A DNA stretch of 18,833 bases. Origin: DASWVC01 sp036401335 (GTDB taxonomy: Bacteria; Verrucomicrobiota; Verrucomicrobiia; Chthoniobacterales; JAFAMB01). Within the stretch, counting starts at the first letter, position 1, and every line of letters begins with the position of its first letter. The stretch is taken from NCBI GenBank assembly GCA_036401335.1, contig DASWVC010000190.1:1-18833 (forward strand), written 5' to 3'. Below, piece by piece: positions 6,042-14,169 of this stretch. The notes under the pieces were generated by a model. It saw nothing but the letters and a program-made list of their open reading frames with translations, was not told the DNA's origin and did no database searches. The position numbers and the translations under genes were made by a program.

Positions 6042-6746
6042 TCAGGAAATCTTGGAGGGTTGATGGCCGCCCAGGCGAGGGTTGGCGGCGTCGGGAACGT
6101 CGATCAGGGAAAAATTGGCGTCGGCCATCTTCTGCCTGATCATCAGGAAACGGATCAGATCGGCGGCACCTTCCAGCAAGCGCGCGTGAACCAGAGGACC
6201 GCAGTCCACGGGCACAAAGCCAATTTCTTCAGCCAAACCTTTAACGGTGGCCCGTGCAGCCGGGTCGTCGCCGGCAACGAACGCCGCCACGCGGTAGGGT
6301 CGGATTGCCTCCGGGCACAGTTCGAAGGTTTCCTGGGCCATGGTGTTAAATGCCTTGACCACCTTTGCCCCCGGCGCCGCCGCGGCTAAGCGTTCCGCCA
6401 GGGATGTTGCGATGGGTGGGAACACAAAATCATTCGGGACCTTCTGGTTGTTCAGGTCGACAACGATCTTGTTCGCCAGGGCCGAGGCGCCGTCCTCGCC
6501 CAAGGCCTCGGCGGGCGGAACGCCCCGCGCCGTGTAAAGGAGCAGGTCACCAAAGCGCGCCGCCTCCGCGTTGGTGCCGTGCCGTGCCGTCGCTTTAGAT
6601 GTGCCCGTGAGCTGCGCCGCACGTTCCGCCGCCGCCTTCGTCACCTGCGGGTCCCGCCCCCCGAAGAAGACGTCGTGCCCGCGTTCCGCCCAGACCAAGC
6701 CGAGGGAACGACCCATGTTACCACTGCCGATGATGCCGATCTTCAC
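6042..6746 (-). CDS. NAD(P)-binding oxidoreductase, F420-dependent NADP reductase-like
   Basis: This 234-residue protein begins with a Rossmann dinucleotide-binding motif, MKIGIIGSGNMGRSLGLVWA, followed by GHDVFFGGRDP. Next come the family segments GDLLLYTARG, IVVDLNNQKV, VVKAFNTMAQE and the late GFVPVDCGPLVHARLLE. That order is typical of the NADPH:F420 oxidoreductase family (NpdG/Fno-like; F420_oxidored domain). In bacteria without F420 such proteins are general NAD(P)H-dependent reductases of unknown substrate, so a redox role is secure but the substrate is not. It is transcribed away from an HxlR regulator with 101 bp between them, a recurrent arrangement that suggests the regulator controls it. 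Confidence 0.85.
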   Translation of the reverse strand: MKIGIIGSGNMGRSLGLVWAERGHDVFFGGRDPQVTKAAAERAAQLTGTSKATARHGTNAEAARFGDLLLYTARGVPPAEALGEDGASALANKIVVDLNNQKVPNDFVFPPIATSLAERLAAAAPGAKVVKAFNTMAQETFELCPEAIRPYRVAAFVAGDDPAARATVKGLAEEIGFVPVDCGPLVHARLLEGAADLIRFLMIRQKMADANFSLIDVPDAANPRLGGHQPSKIS

Positions 6747-6784
6747 GGCAAGGTCAGTCTCATGCGTCGCACGCTCCTGCCAGG

Positions 6785-6834
6785 GTCTAAAATTGTGATT
6801 TACTCACTAAAATTAGACTAATGTGGTAAGAAAC
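6785..6834. promoter_or_regulatory. Divergent promoter/operator between oxidoreductase and HxlR regulator
   Basis: This is a locally AT-rich island. It contains a perfect inverted repeat GTCTAA (6785-6790) and TTAGAC (6813-6818), and a direct repeat CTAAAATT (6787-6794 and 6807-6814) spaced 20 bases, close to two helical turns. HxlR proteins are dimers that bind such symmetric sites in their own divergent promoters. That this is the operator is inferred from sequence and position. Confidence 0.5.
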
Positions 6835-6847
6835 AGTTGATTGGGTC

Positions 6848-7207
6848 ATGAAGAAACCGGCCCTGCCCGCCGATTACGCTTGCCCGGTGGAGGCCGCCCT
6901 GGACGTGATTGGTGGCAAGTGGAAAGGCGTTATTCTCTGGCACCTGCTGGAACACCGGACGCTGCGCTTCGGCGAACTGCGGCGGCTTCTGCCGGCCCGG
7001 CTCACGCAGCAGGCACTGACCAATCAACTGCGTGAATTGGAAGCTGACGGTGTCATCCACCGGGAAGTCTACCGACAGGTGCCACCCCGGGTGGAATACT
7101 CCCTCACCGGCCTTGGGGTTACCCTTGCGCCGTTGCTCCAGGGCCTTTGCGAATGGGGTTTGACGCAGCAAGCGCGCCAGGTTGCGTCCGCCGCCAAACC
7201 GCTCTAA
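6848..7207 (+). CDS. HxlR-family transcriptional regulator
   Basis: The 119-residue protein matches the HxlR/MarR-like winged-helix family along its whole length. It has the opening YACPVEAALDVIGGKWKGVI, the LWHLLEHRTLRFGELRRLLP segment, the recognition helix LTQQALTNQLRELEADGVIH, and the wing (YRQVPPRVEYSLTGLG). The conserved cysteine C12 before the IGGKW motif is the residue that senses electrophiles or disulfide stress in several characterised members. It binds DNA as a dimer and probably represses or activates the divergent oxidoreductase. The ATG at 6848 is at the expected distance from the family match, although no strong ribosome binding site is seen. Confidence 0.92.
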   Translation: MKKPALPADYACPVEAALDVIGGKWKGVILWHLLEHRTLRFGELRRLLPARLTQQALTNQLRELEADGVIHREVYRQVPPRVEYSLTGLGVTLAPLLQGLCEWGLTQQARQVASAAKPL

Positions 7208-7329
7208 ACCACCCGAAAACCGGCGCTGTTGAAAACCCCGCCTTACGCGCAAGCGCAGTGATCCGGAACACACCGAACTAGCGCATGCTTTTGCTGGACG
7301 GGAAGCCGCCTTGCCGTTCCCCACCTTTC

Positions 7330-8004
7330 ATGCACAAAGTCCCCACCCATTTCGACCGGGTTGCCGTCGTGTACCCTTGGCTGGAGCAGGCTGTGTTCGG
7401 GACTGCGCTGAACCGGGCGCGCGCGAGTTCCCTCCCTGCGGCTCGAACCGCGCAGTCCGTGCTTCTCGTGGGAGAGGGCAACGGCCGCTTCCTTCATCAT
7501 TTGCTGCCCGCCTTGCGGTCCGGTTGCCGGGTGACCGTGGCCGACTCAAGCGCCGGGATGCTCCGAGCCGCAGCCCGCCGTTGCCGGGCGCGGAGAGGCG
7601 ACGTAGACGTGGCGTTCCTCCACGCCGACGCCCGCCGACTGCCGGAACTGGGGGTACCCTTTGACCTCATCGTCACCCATTTTTTCTTTGACCTTTACGA
7701 GCCCCGGAGCCAGGCCGCCGTGATTGCAGGGGTAACCCGGAACGCCGCCAAGCGGGCCGTCTGGTGTGACGTCGATTTCGTCGAAGCTCCCCCGCGCCGG
7801 TTCCAACGCTCCCTCATGTGGGTCCAATACCGGTTCTTCCGGGTGGTGACCGGCCTGGAAGCGACGCGGCTCCACGATCCCCGGCCGCTTTTCGAGCAGC
7901 ACGCCTGGAAAGCCCGCTCGGATACCTTGCAGCGGCGAGGCATGGTCCGTGTGCGTTGCTGGGAACGCTGCCTGGACGAAAGGCTGGTTCCAGTTCACGT
8001 TTAG
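7330..8004 (+). CDS. Class I SAM-dependent methyltransferase
   Basis: This 224-residue cytoplasmic protein has the Rossmann-like methyltransferase order. Motif I is SVLLVGEGNGRFLHHLL (SAM binding), followed by CRVTVADSSAGMLRAAARR with the acidic residue that contacts the ribose. DVDVAFLHADARRLPELG and the strand FDLIVTHFFFDLYE come next. The substrate is not evident; small-molecule methylation is the likeliest role. A start at 7330 (MHKVPTHFDRVA) is preferred to the ATG at 7285, because the homologous remnant at 5347 begins at the same point and the extra 15 residues look non-coding. The ClC gene starts 12 bp after its stop, so the two are probably cotranscribed although their functions have no obvious link. 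Confidence 0.85.
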   Translation: MHKVPTHFDRVAVVYPWLEQAVFGTALNRARASSLPAARTAQSVLLVGEGNGRFLHHLLPALRSGCRVTVADSSAGMLRAAARRCRARRGDVDVAFLHADARRLPELGVPFDLIVTHFFFDLYEPRSQAAVIAGVTRNAAKRAVWCDVDFVEAPPRRFQRSLMWVQYRFFRVVTGLEATRLHDPRPLFEQHAWKARSDTLQRRGMVRVRCWERCLDERLVPVHV

Positions 8005-8016
8005 CGCGCGTGCAGC

Positions 8017-9756
8017 ATGGCGACATCGACTGACCTGTTCACTTTCCGCGGGGTTTTCCAGCGCATCCGCAACCTCCTGCCGAAAGACCTCCGGTCGTAC
8101 CTGCTGCCGGTCGTTTACGGGCTGGGCGGCGGGCTCAGTGCCGTGGCCTTTCAGCTTAGCATCCAATACCTTTACCTTGCCGTGTGGCCGGCGGCCGCGC
8201 GGTTGGGGTTGCCCGGATTCGCCCTGGTCAGCCTCCTGACAATCCTTACGTCCACACTGGTGGCAGGCGTGATTCTTACGCGGGTGAGCCGGGAAGCCGC
8301 CGGCAGCGGCATCCCTCAGATTAAGGCTGCCTTCTGGCGTGACTTCGGTTTTGTGCGGGCCCGCGCCATCGGCGCGAAGTTTGTGGCAGGAGTAATCACC
8401 ATCGGGGGCGGGTCCAGTCTCGGCCGGGAGGGACCAAGCGTGCACATCGCCGCAGCCGTGGCGTCCAACCTCGCCGGCCGTTTTGGGGTGGCCAAACAGG
8501 GGCGCCGCCCGGCCCTGCTGAGCGGAGCGGCAGCAGGTTTGGCCGCAGCTTTCAACACCCCGCTGTCGGCCATCACGTTTGTGCTCGAGGAGATCATGGA
8601 AGACCTCAACAGCACCCGCTTTTTTGCGCAGGTGCTGATTGCGGCCGTGACGGCCACGTTTGTCGCGCACGTGTTTCTCGGCAACGTCCCCGCGTTCGAC
8701 ATTCCGAACATTCGCCAACTCCACTGGCCGACCTTTTTCCTGGTGATCCCGGTGGCCGCGTTGGCTGCGGTGGCAGGTTGCGCTTTTCAACGGGCGACGC
8801 TGTCGTGGCGATCACTGATCAAAAAAGGGTCCAGGGTTCCTGAAGCCTTTCGACCCGCCCTGGGCGGCCTGGTCAATTGGGCCCTGGGCGTCCTTGTGTT
8901 TGCCGGCACGGGCCGCCTCGGGGTCTTCAGCTTGGGTTACGATGACCTTAACGCCATGCTGCGGGGTCAGGTGCCGCTCGGGGCCACGCTCCTGCTGAGC
9001 GGCGCCAAGCTCGCCGCCACGATTGCAGTTTACGCCTGGGGAGGTTGCGGCGGCATCTTTTCCCCTACCCTTTTCTTTGGTGCGGGTGCCGGGTTGCTTG
9101 TGTCCGAAGCTGCCGGCCTGGCCCTGCCGCTTACTCCCTCCGACCGCATCGCACTAACGGTGGCCGGCATGAGCGCCTGCCTCGGCGCAGTCGTGCGCGC
9201 GCCGATCACGTCCATCGTGATTGTTTTCGAAATGACCCACGAGTTTTCGTTTGTGCCGGTGTTGATGATCGGCACGCTCGTGAGCCAGGCCGTCAGCCGG
9301 GCCCTTTGTAAAACCAATTTTTATTCCGAAGTCCTGGAACGTGACGGGGTGGAACTCGAACACCACATTCCTCCCCGGTCGTTTACCGCGGTGCTGAACC
9401 GGCCGGTGGCATCCATCGCGAACTTCGCGCCTGTGACCCTTCAGAGCCTTGATGCCGAAGCTGCCCGCCAAGCCTTCGCCGGTGTGGCGTACCGGCAGCT
9501 TCCCGTGCTGATCGACGATCGCATTGTGGGCGTGGTGGATCGCCAAGCCACTGAGAGCACCGGGAATGGCAAGATCCCCTGCCGCCCGCCGTTGTGCATC
9601 GACCCGAAAACCTCGATCCGTGAAGCAATCGACCTCATGGTGAGCCAAAACACGGAAATGCTTTTGCTCACCTCCGGCGTCGACCGCCACCTGGTGGGAA
9701 TCATCACGCTGCACGACGTGCTGCGGTTCGAGAATCAACTGGCAGAACTGGAGTAA
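8017..9756 (+). CDS. ClC-family chloride channel/transporter with C-terminal CBS domains
   Basis: The membrane part of this 579-residue protein carries the selectivity motifs of the family. They are GSGIP (96-100), GREGP (136-140, with gating glutamate E138), GIFSP (346-350) and tyrosine Y436 in FYSEVLERDG. E191/E192 in FVLEEIMED stand where ClC-ec1 has the internal proton glutamate E203, so Cl-/H+ exchange is possible. After the last membrane segment, residues about 455-579 form a CBS pair (PVASIANFAPVTLQS to VGIITLHDVLRF), which in relatives binds nucleotides and controls gating. It acts in the inner membrane in anion and pH homeostasis. The ATG at 8017 has no clear ribosome binding site and probably depends on translation of the methyltransferase just upstream. 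Confidence 0.95.
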   Translation: MATSTDLFTFRGVFQRIRNLLPKDLRSYLLPVVYGLGGGLSAVAFQLSIQYLYLAVWPAAARLGLPGFALVSLLTILTSTLVAGVILTRVSREAAGSGIPQIKAAFWRDFGFVRARAIGAKFVAGVITIGGGSSLGREGPSVHIAAAVASNLAGRFGVAKQGRRPALLSGAAAGLAAAFNTPLSAITFVLEEIMEDLNSTRFFAQVLIAAVTATFVAHVFLGNVPAFDIPNIRQLHWPTFFLVIPVAALAAVAGCAFQRATLSWRSLIKKGSRVPEAFRPALGGLVNWALGVLVFAGTGRLGVFSLGYDDLNAMLRGQVPLGATLLLSGAKLAATIAVYAWGGCGGIFSPTLFFGAGAGLLVSEAAGLALPLTPSDRIALTVAGMSACLGAVVRAPITSIVIVFEMTHEFSFVPVLMIGTLVSQAVSRALCKTNFYSEVLERDGVELEHHIPPRSFTAVLNRPVASIANFAPVTLQSLDAEAARQAFAGVAYRQLPVLIDDRIVGVVDRQATESTGNGKIPCRPPLCIDPKTSIREAIDLMVSQNTEMLLLTSGVDRHLVGIITLHDVLRFENQLAELE

Positions 9757-9817
9757 CGAAAGCCACGCAAACCGTTCAATCATAACGGCCGAGGCTGCCT
9801 TCAGGAAATACGGAAGG

Positions 9818-9840
9818 GAACCGGGTTGCGGGGCCCGTTC
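9818..9840. terminator. Possible bidirectional terminator hairpin
   Basis: GAACCGGG and CCCGTTC can pair with one bulged base around TTGCGGGG, between the convergent ends of the ClC gene (9756) and the ICMT-like gene (9852). There is no proper T tract on either side. The case rests mainly on position. Confidence 0.3.
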
Positions 9841-9851
9841 AGCCGGCCTCT

Positions 9852-10355
9852 TTAAAACAGCCGTCCATAACGTGGGACGCTCGCTTTATAACGGCGGTAC
9901 TCGTCGCCGAATTTGCGTTCAAGGTAGCGCTCTTCCCGCAGCACCACCCCGTAGTGGAGCACTAACAGGCTTGGCCACATCAGCAACAAAACCCAATCCA
10001 GGGCTAACCAAACCGCTAATCCGGCAAACGCACAGCCCCCGCCGACATACATTGGATTGCGAGTCCGGCGAAAGATGCCCGTCCGGGCAATGGCAAGGGT
10101 AGGCCGCGACGGATTTACATTCGTGCCAAGAACGGCAAGCGCCCTTCCGCCGGCGATGGCAATGCCGATGCCAACGACGGCCGCGACCCCGCCTGCGCCC
10201 CTGCGCCAAGCGGGCCCGATGCGTACCAGCCACCTTAGCGGGATCAACCGACCCAACCCTAAGCCGGCCAGCAAAGTAAGCAGCAAGATCAGGGGTGGGA
10301 ACAGCAGGACGTCTGCCGCATCATGCGGGCCGGTCGTTCCTACTTCCCTTTGCAT
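9852..10355 (-). CDS. Isoprenylcysteine carboxyl methyltransferase (ICMT)-family membrane protein
   Basis: This is a small integral membrane protein of 167 residues. Hydrophobic segments lie at about 17-35 (LLFPPLILLLTLLAGLGLG), 55-70 and 105-130. It has the conserved family core GIFRRTRNPMYVGGG and the C-terminal EERYLERKFGDEYRRYKASV and PRYGR. This R-T-R-N-P-M-Y and E-E-R-x-L motif set forms the SAM site in ICMT and phospholipid N-methyltransferase-like proteins. In bacteria the substrates are mostly unknown, since prenylated proteins are absent. It follows aqpZ on the same strand after 62 bp and may be cotranscribed. Confidence 0.88.
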   Translation of the reverse strand: MQREVGTTGPHDAADVLLFPPLILLLTLLAGLGLGRLIPLRWLVRIGPAWRRGAGGVAAVVGIGIAIAGGRALAVLGTNVNPSRPTLAIARTGIFRRTRNPMYVGGGCAFAGLAVWLALDWVLLLMWPSLLVLHYGVVLREERYLERKFGDEYRRYKASVPRYGRLF

Positions 10356-10417
10356 CGCCCTCTGATAACCAAGTCCGCGTCGCTGGTCAATTGTGCGCTA
10401 CGAGGCGATCTATTGAA

Positions 10418-11158
10418 CTACCCCGCAGCGTGAAGGTCTTGCGGCTTCACGATGCCGACCGTGGCCGCTTTGCCGAAGATCTGACGGTAAGTCAGGCCGG
10501 CCAGAGCCGCTCCGATGATTGGCGCAATCCAGAACAACCACAGCTGCCCGACCGCCCAACTGCCGGCAAAGAACGCCACCCCTGTACTGCGGGCTGGATT
10601 TACCGACGTGTTCGTCACGGGAATGCTGATCAAGTGGATCAAGGTCAAGCCCAACCCGATGGCGATCGGTGCGAAGCCCATCGGCGCACGCTCGTCAGTG
10701 CCACCCAGGATGATCATGATGAACATGAAAGTCATCACCACCTCGGTGATCAGGCCTGCCGTCAAGGAATAATGACCCGGCGAATGTTCCCCATAACCGT
10801 TCGCGGCGAAGCCGGTCGAGGCATCGAACCCTGCTTTGCCACTGGCAATAAGGTAAAGGATCAAGCCGCCCAGTAAACCACCAACGACCTGGGCAATCAC
10901 GTAGGGCAGCAGGTCGGCACTTTTAAACCGGCCGCCAAACATCAGCCCGACCGACACTGCCGGGTTGAAGTGGCCGCCCGAGACATGCCCGACCGCATAG
11001 GCCATTGTCAGGACGGTCAAGCCAAAGGCGAAAGCAACGCCTAGAAAACCAATCCCCAACTGGGGATAGGCCGCCGAAAGGACTGCGCTGCCGCAGCCGC
11101 CGAGCACCAGCCAGAAGGTGCCGAAAAACTCTGCAAAACATCGTTCGTAGAGGCGCAT
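10418..11158 (-). CDS. aqpZ: Aquaporin Z
   Basis: The protein is a six-helix water channel of the inner membrane, 246 residues, very close to E. coli AqpZ over its length (for example GGCGSAVL, FGLTVLTMAYAVGHVSGGHF, YGEHSPG). Both pore motifs are intact: N65-P-A in HFNPAVS and N186-P-A-R in SVNPARS. The water-selective filter residues F45, H174, T183 and R189 are all present, so it should pass water and not glycerol. The start ATG at 11158 has an AAGGA ribosome binding site six bases upstream. The gene lies downstream of mutS and upstream of the ICMT-like gene, all on the minus strand, with 253 bp before it for its own promoter. Confidence 0.97.
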   Translation of the reverse strand: MRLYERCFAEFFGTFWLVLGGCGSAVLSAAYPQLGIGFLGVAFAFGLTVLTMAYAVGHVSGGHFNPAVSVGLMFGGRFKSADLLPYVIAQVVGGLLGGLILYLIASGKAGFDASTGFAANGYGEHSPGHYSLTAGLITEVVMTFMFIMIILGGTDERAPMGFAPIAIGLGLTLIHLISIPVTNTSVNPARSTGVAFFAGSWAVGQLWLFWIAPIIGAALAGLTYRQIFGKAATVGIVKPQDLHAAG

Positions 11159-11176
11159 CCGTGTTCCTTTTCTGAA

Positions 11177-11287
11177 TTAGATAGTATCGGGTTGGGAGGG
11201 AGGAATACCAACCTGGAGAACTGCACGATAGTCGTTACCATAACAGAACCCAGACAGGCTAAAAATGACTACGATGATCAGGCGCAT
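11177..11287 (-). CDS. Possible small secreted or membrane peptide upstream of aqpZ
   Basis: A 36-residue frame starts with ATG at 11287 and begins MRLIIVVIFSLSGFCYGN. That is a charged residue, a hydrophobic stretch and small residues, much like a signal peptide with LSGFC resembling a lipobox. It ends IPPSQPDTI 18 bp before the aqpZ start. AGG lies about nine bases before the ATG, a weak ribosome binding site. It resembles no protein I know. It may be chance, or a leader peptide translated ahead of aqpZ. Confidence 0.25.
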   Translation of the reverse strand: MRLIIVVIFSLSGFCYGNDYRAVLQVGIPPSQPDTI

Positions 11288-11411
11288 TTGGACGAGCCTA
11301 ATTATGCGAGGAAAGGCTCGAGGCGTTATAACTTTTGCGCCGGCACGGATTCTCAACCATTTGTCCCCGGCAGTTCGGCCGGACGGCAACTGCTCAACAC
11401 CGGCTCAAACC
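11288..11411. other. Intergenic between mutS and the aqpZ leader
   Basis: This is a short AT-richer stretch after the mutS stop. On the minus strand CGAGCCT and AGGCTCG (within 11293-11320) form a perfect seven-base-pair hairpin that encloses CATAAT, a possible -10 element for aqpZ. No good -35 was found. No further gene. Confidence 0.3.
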
Positions 11412-13937
11412 CTATCCGCTCTGTTTCCCTTCGTCGTTCGGGCGGTAATCGAGAAGGCTGAGCTGCGGCCTTCCTTCCTCCGACCGTTTTGCTCGCGTCT
11501 TGAACACCTTTGCTTCGGCGAGCCGCGGCCGACCCTGGGCGTTAAGCTCCGACGCTTCCAGGTTCATCAGAATTTCCTTGGCCCGCTCGAGGACCGCCGC
11601 GGGCAAGCCGGCAAGCCGGGCCACTTGGATTCCGTAACTCTTGTCGGCCGGTCCGGGCTGGATTTTCCGGAGAAAAATGATCTGATCATTCCATTCCCGG
11701 ACTGCCACGTTGTAGTTTTTCACCCCGCTGCAGACGGCCGTCAGTTCCGTCATCTCGTGGTAGTGCGTCGCGAAGAGCGCCCGGACCCGCAGCACATCAT
11801 GGAGGTATTCAGCTACGCTCCAGGCAATCGACAACCCGTCGAACGTGCTGGTGCCCCGGCCGATCTCGTCCAGGATGACCAAGCTGCGGCCCGTGGCGTT
11901 GTGGATGATGTTGGCGGTCTCGTTCATTTCCACCATGAACGTGGACAGCCCTCGGCCAAGGTCATCGGACGCTCCCACGCGGGTGAAGATGCGGTCCACC
12001 AACCCGATTTCCGCAGAACGCGCCGGCACAAAACTGCCCATTTGGGCCATCAAGACCAACAGCGCGACCTGGCGGATGTAGGTGCTTTTCCCGGCCATGT
12101 TCGGCCCAGTAATTAGCATGAGCCGGTTTTCCTGGGCATCCAGCAGGCAATCGTTCGGCACAAACTTTTCAGTGGTCAGGTTCTGGTCAAGAACCGGGTG
12201 CCGGCCGTCCTCGATCGCGATCCCGTCCCCGGCGGTGATTACCGGACGGCAATAGCCGTACAACCGCGCCGTCTCCGCCAGGGAACAGAGAGCGTCGAAC
12301 CGGGCCAGGATGGCAGCCGTGCGTTGCATTTCCTCCAGATCAGCCAGGACCCGGTCGCGCAACCCCGTGAACAATTCGCTTTCCAGGGCATGCGAACGTT
12401 CCTCGGCGCCGAGGATTTTGCCTTCAACCTCCTTGAGCTCGGGTGTGATGAACCGCTCCCCGTTGACCGTGGTCTGTTTGCGAACGTAATCGTCCGGGAT
12501 CGCGCTGAGGTTTGCTTTGGTCACCTCAATGAAATAACCGAAGACGGAGGTGTAACGGATTTTAAGCGAACGGATGCCGGTGCGCTCGATCTCCCGTTGT
12601 TGCAGGGAAGCGATCCAGGCTTTGCCGTGGTCCGTGGCGGCTCGCAGTTCATCAAGCCCGGCGTGGTAACCCGGGCGGATAAGCCCTCCTTCCCTGACCG
12701 TAACCGGCGGCTCATCCACAAGTGCCCGGCGGAGGCAATCCCGGAGCTCGGGCAGCAAGGCCAAACCTCCCTGGAACTCCTCAAGCATTGCGGGTACAGC
12801 CTGGCCCAGAGACGACTGGCGCAAAGCCGCCAACTGGTCGGCTACTTTCGGGAGTGCTTCCAGGGAACCACGAAGCACCGCCAAATCGCGTCCGTTGCCC
12901 GTACCCTGGCTGAGCCGGCCCAGCGTGCGTTCGACGTCGCGGATCCCGCGCAAGGATTCGCGACAGGCATCGAGCAGGAACGGATGCTCGAGGAGGAGCT
13001 GCAAGACATCCAGGCGCTGAGCGATCGCGGTGCGGTCGCGGAGCGGTTTCAGGATCCAGAGGCGGAGCAGGCGCGTCCCCATCGGCGTCACGGTTCGGTT
13101 CAGGGCGTGCAGCAAGCTGGTGTCGGGGCCGGAACTGCGGGGCTGAACCAATTCCAGGTTTTGCTGGGTTGCGTGATCGAGCGCGACGTGCTCGTCCGAC
13201 AGAAATACCCCTAACGTGCGCACGTGCCCCAGTGGACGCCGGAGCTGGTGCTTCAAATAATGCAAAGCGGCCCCGGCGGCTCCAACCGCCGCGACCTGTC
13301 CATCGCAACCGAAGGCCGTCAACGATTGCACCGCGAAGTGCTCCCGAAGGCAATCGTCAGCGTGGTGGTGCTCGAAAGGGTAGGCATCGTAGGCGATCGC
13401 GCCGGGGAGCGCCTCCAACAGGCTTCCCTCGGGCACGATCAGCTCCGAGGGGCCAAACCGGGCCAATTCGTCTTTCAACGCGGCCTCGTCCCCTAACTCC
13501 GTCACGCGGAACTCCCCCGTGCTGACGTCGAGGAGCGCGAGTCCGAACCGCCCTTTTTTGACGTTGGCTGCTGCAAAGTAGTTCGGCCGGGCCGCTTCCA
13601 GAAGCTGCACGTCGTTGACGGTTCCCGGGCTGATGATCTGGGTGATCTGCCTTTCGACAATCCTGCCCGGCTGGGGCACACCGACCTGGTCGCAAATCGC
13701 GACGCGGTGCCCTGCTTTGATGAGCTTGGCAAGGTAGGTTTCCGCCGAGTGAAACGGCACCCCGCACATTGGCATGCCGTTGCGTTTCGTCAGCGCCACG
13801 TTGAGCAGGTCCGCCGCCGTCGCGGCGTCTTCCATAAACAGCTCGTAAAAATCGCCGAGCCGAAACAAGAGCAGCGTGCCGGGCGGCAATCCGCGACGGA
13901 TGCTGAGGTACTGCTGCATCATCGGGGTGTCGGACAT
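11412..13937 (-). CDS. mutS: DNA mismatch repair protein MutS
   Basis: MutS recognises mispaired bases and small loops and starts repair with MutL. The N-terminus has the mismatch-wedging F-x-E motif in FRLGDFYELF (F30, E32), followed by the typical AVTKRNG-like CGVPFHSAETYLAKLI segment. The ATPase domain has Walker A TGPNMAGKSTYIRQ near residue 610-620, Walker B with ILDEIGRGTSTFDG, and the late ATHYHEM motif. The start is placed at 13937 (MSDTPMMQQYLSI), giving 841 residues, normal for the family. The open frame reaches back to 14171, but that part lacks protein character and would overlap the start of the divergent aas. No truncation seen. Confidence 0.97.
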   Translation of the reverse strand: MSDTPMMQQYLSIRRGLPPGTLLLFRLGDFYELFMEDAATAADLLNVALTKRNGMPMCGVPFHSAETYLAKLIKAGHRVAICDQVGVPQPGRIVERQITQIISPGTVNDVQLLEAARPNYFAAANVKKGRFGLALLDVSTGEFRVTELGDEAALKDELARFGPSELIVPEGSLLEALPGAIAYDAYPFEHHHADDCLREHFAVQSLTAFGCDGQVAAVGAAGAALHYLKHQLRRPLGHVRTLGVFLSDEHVALDHATQQNLELVQPRSSGPDTSLLHALNRTVTPMGTRLLRLWILKPLRDRTAIAQRLDVLQLLLEHPFLLDACRESLRGIRDVERTLGRLSQGTGNGRDLAVLRGSLEALPKVADQLAALRQSSLGQAVPAMLEEFQGGLALLPELRDCLRRALVDEPPVTVREGGLIRPGYHAGLDELRAATDHGKAWIASLQQREIERTGIRSLKIRYTSVFGYFIEVTKANLSAIPDDYVRKQTTVNGERFITPELKEVEGKILGAEERSHALESELFTGLRDRVLADLEEMQRTAAILARFDALCSLAETARLYGYCRPVITAGDGIAIEDGRHPVLDQNLTTEKFVPNDCLLDAQENRLMLITGPNMAGKSTYIRQVALLVLMAQMGSFVPARSAEIGLVDRIFTRVGASDDLGRGLSTFMVEMNETANIIHNATGRSLVILDEIGRGTSTFDGLSIAWSVAEYLHDVLRVRALFATHYHEMTELTAVCSGVKNYNVAVREWNDQIIFLRKIQPGPADKSYGIQVARLAGLPAAVLERAKEILMNLEASELNAQGRPRLAEAKVFKTRAKRSEEGRPQLSLLDYRPNDEGKQSG

Positions 13938-14169
13938 TGGTCCGACCCTACCGGTGACGGGCTCAATAGCCAAGCGCGGAACCACCAAGGCCGTAACGGC
14001 ACCCGGACGTTTGAGCGGAAACAAAATGCCACGAATTCGACTTTTCAGGCTATGGGTTTCTGCCACATTGGAGGCCCGGCTGCGAGTGGCTCGGGCATCG
14101 GGTTGAGCTTTTTGCAGGCCTCCGGCCTGCCCTGCCGCCCTTTGACTGCAGCTCGCACCGGCTTTACGC
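13938..14169. promoter_or_regulatory. Divergent promoter region of mutS and aas
   Basis: These 232 bp separate two divergently read genes and must hold both promoters; I could not assign -35/-10 boxes with confidence. The notable feature is a perfect hairpin GCAGGCC-TCC-GGCCTGC (14114-14130), preceded by TTTTT on the plus strand, 40 bp before the aas start. It could be a terminator for leftward transcripts read from the other side, an operator, or a short dispersed repeat. Confidence 0.35.

Noticed and set aside
7546..8790. Minus-strand 414-residue frame opposite the methyltransferase and ClC genes
   Set aside because: It spans two well-supported plus-strand genes and has the His/Gly/Arg/Gln-rich composition of an antisense shadow.
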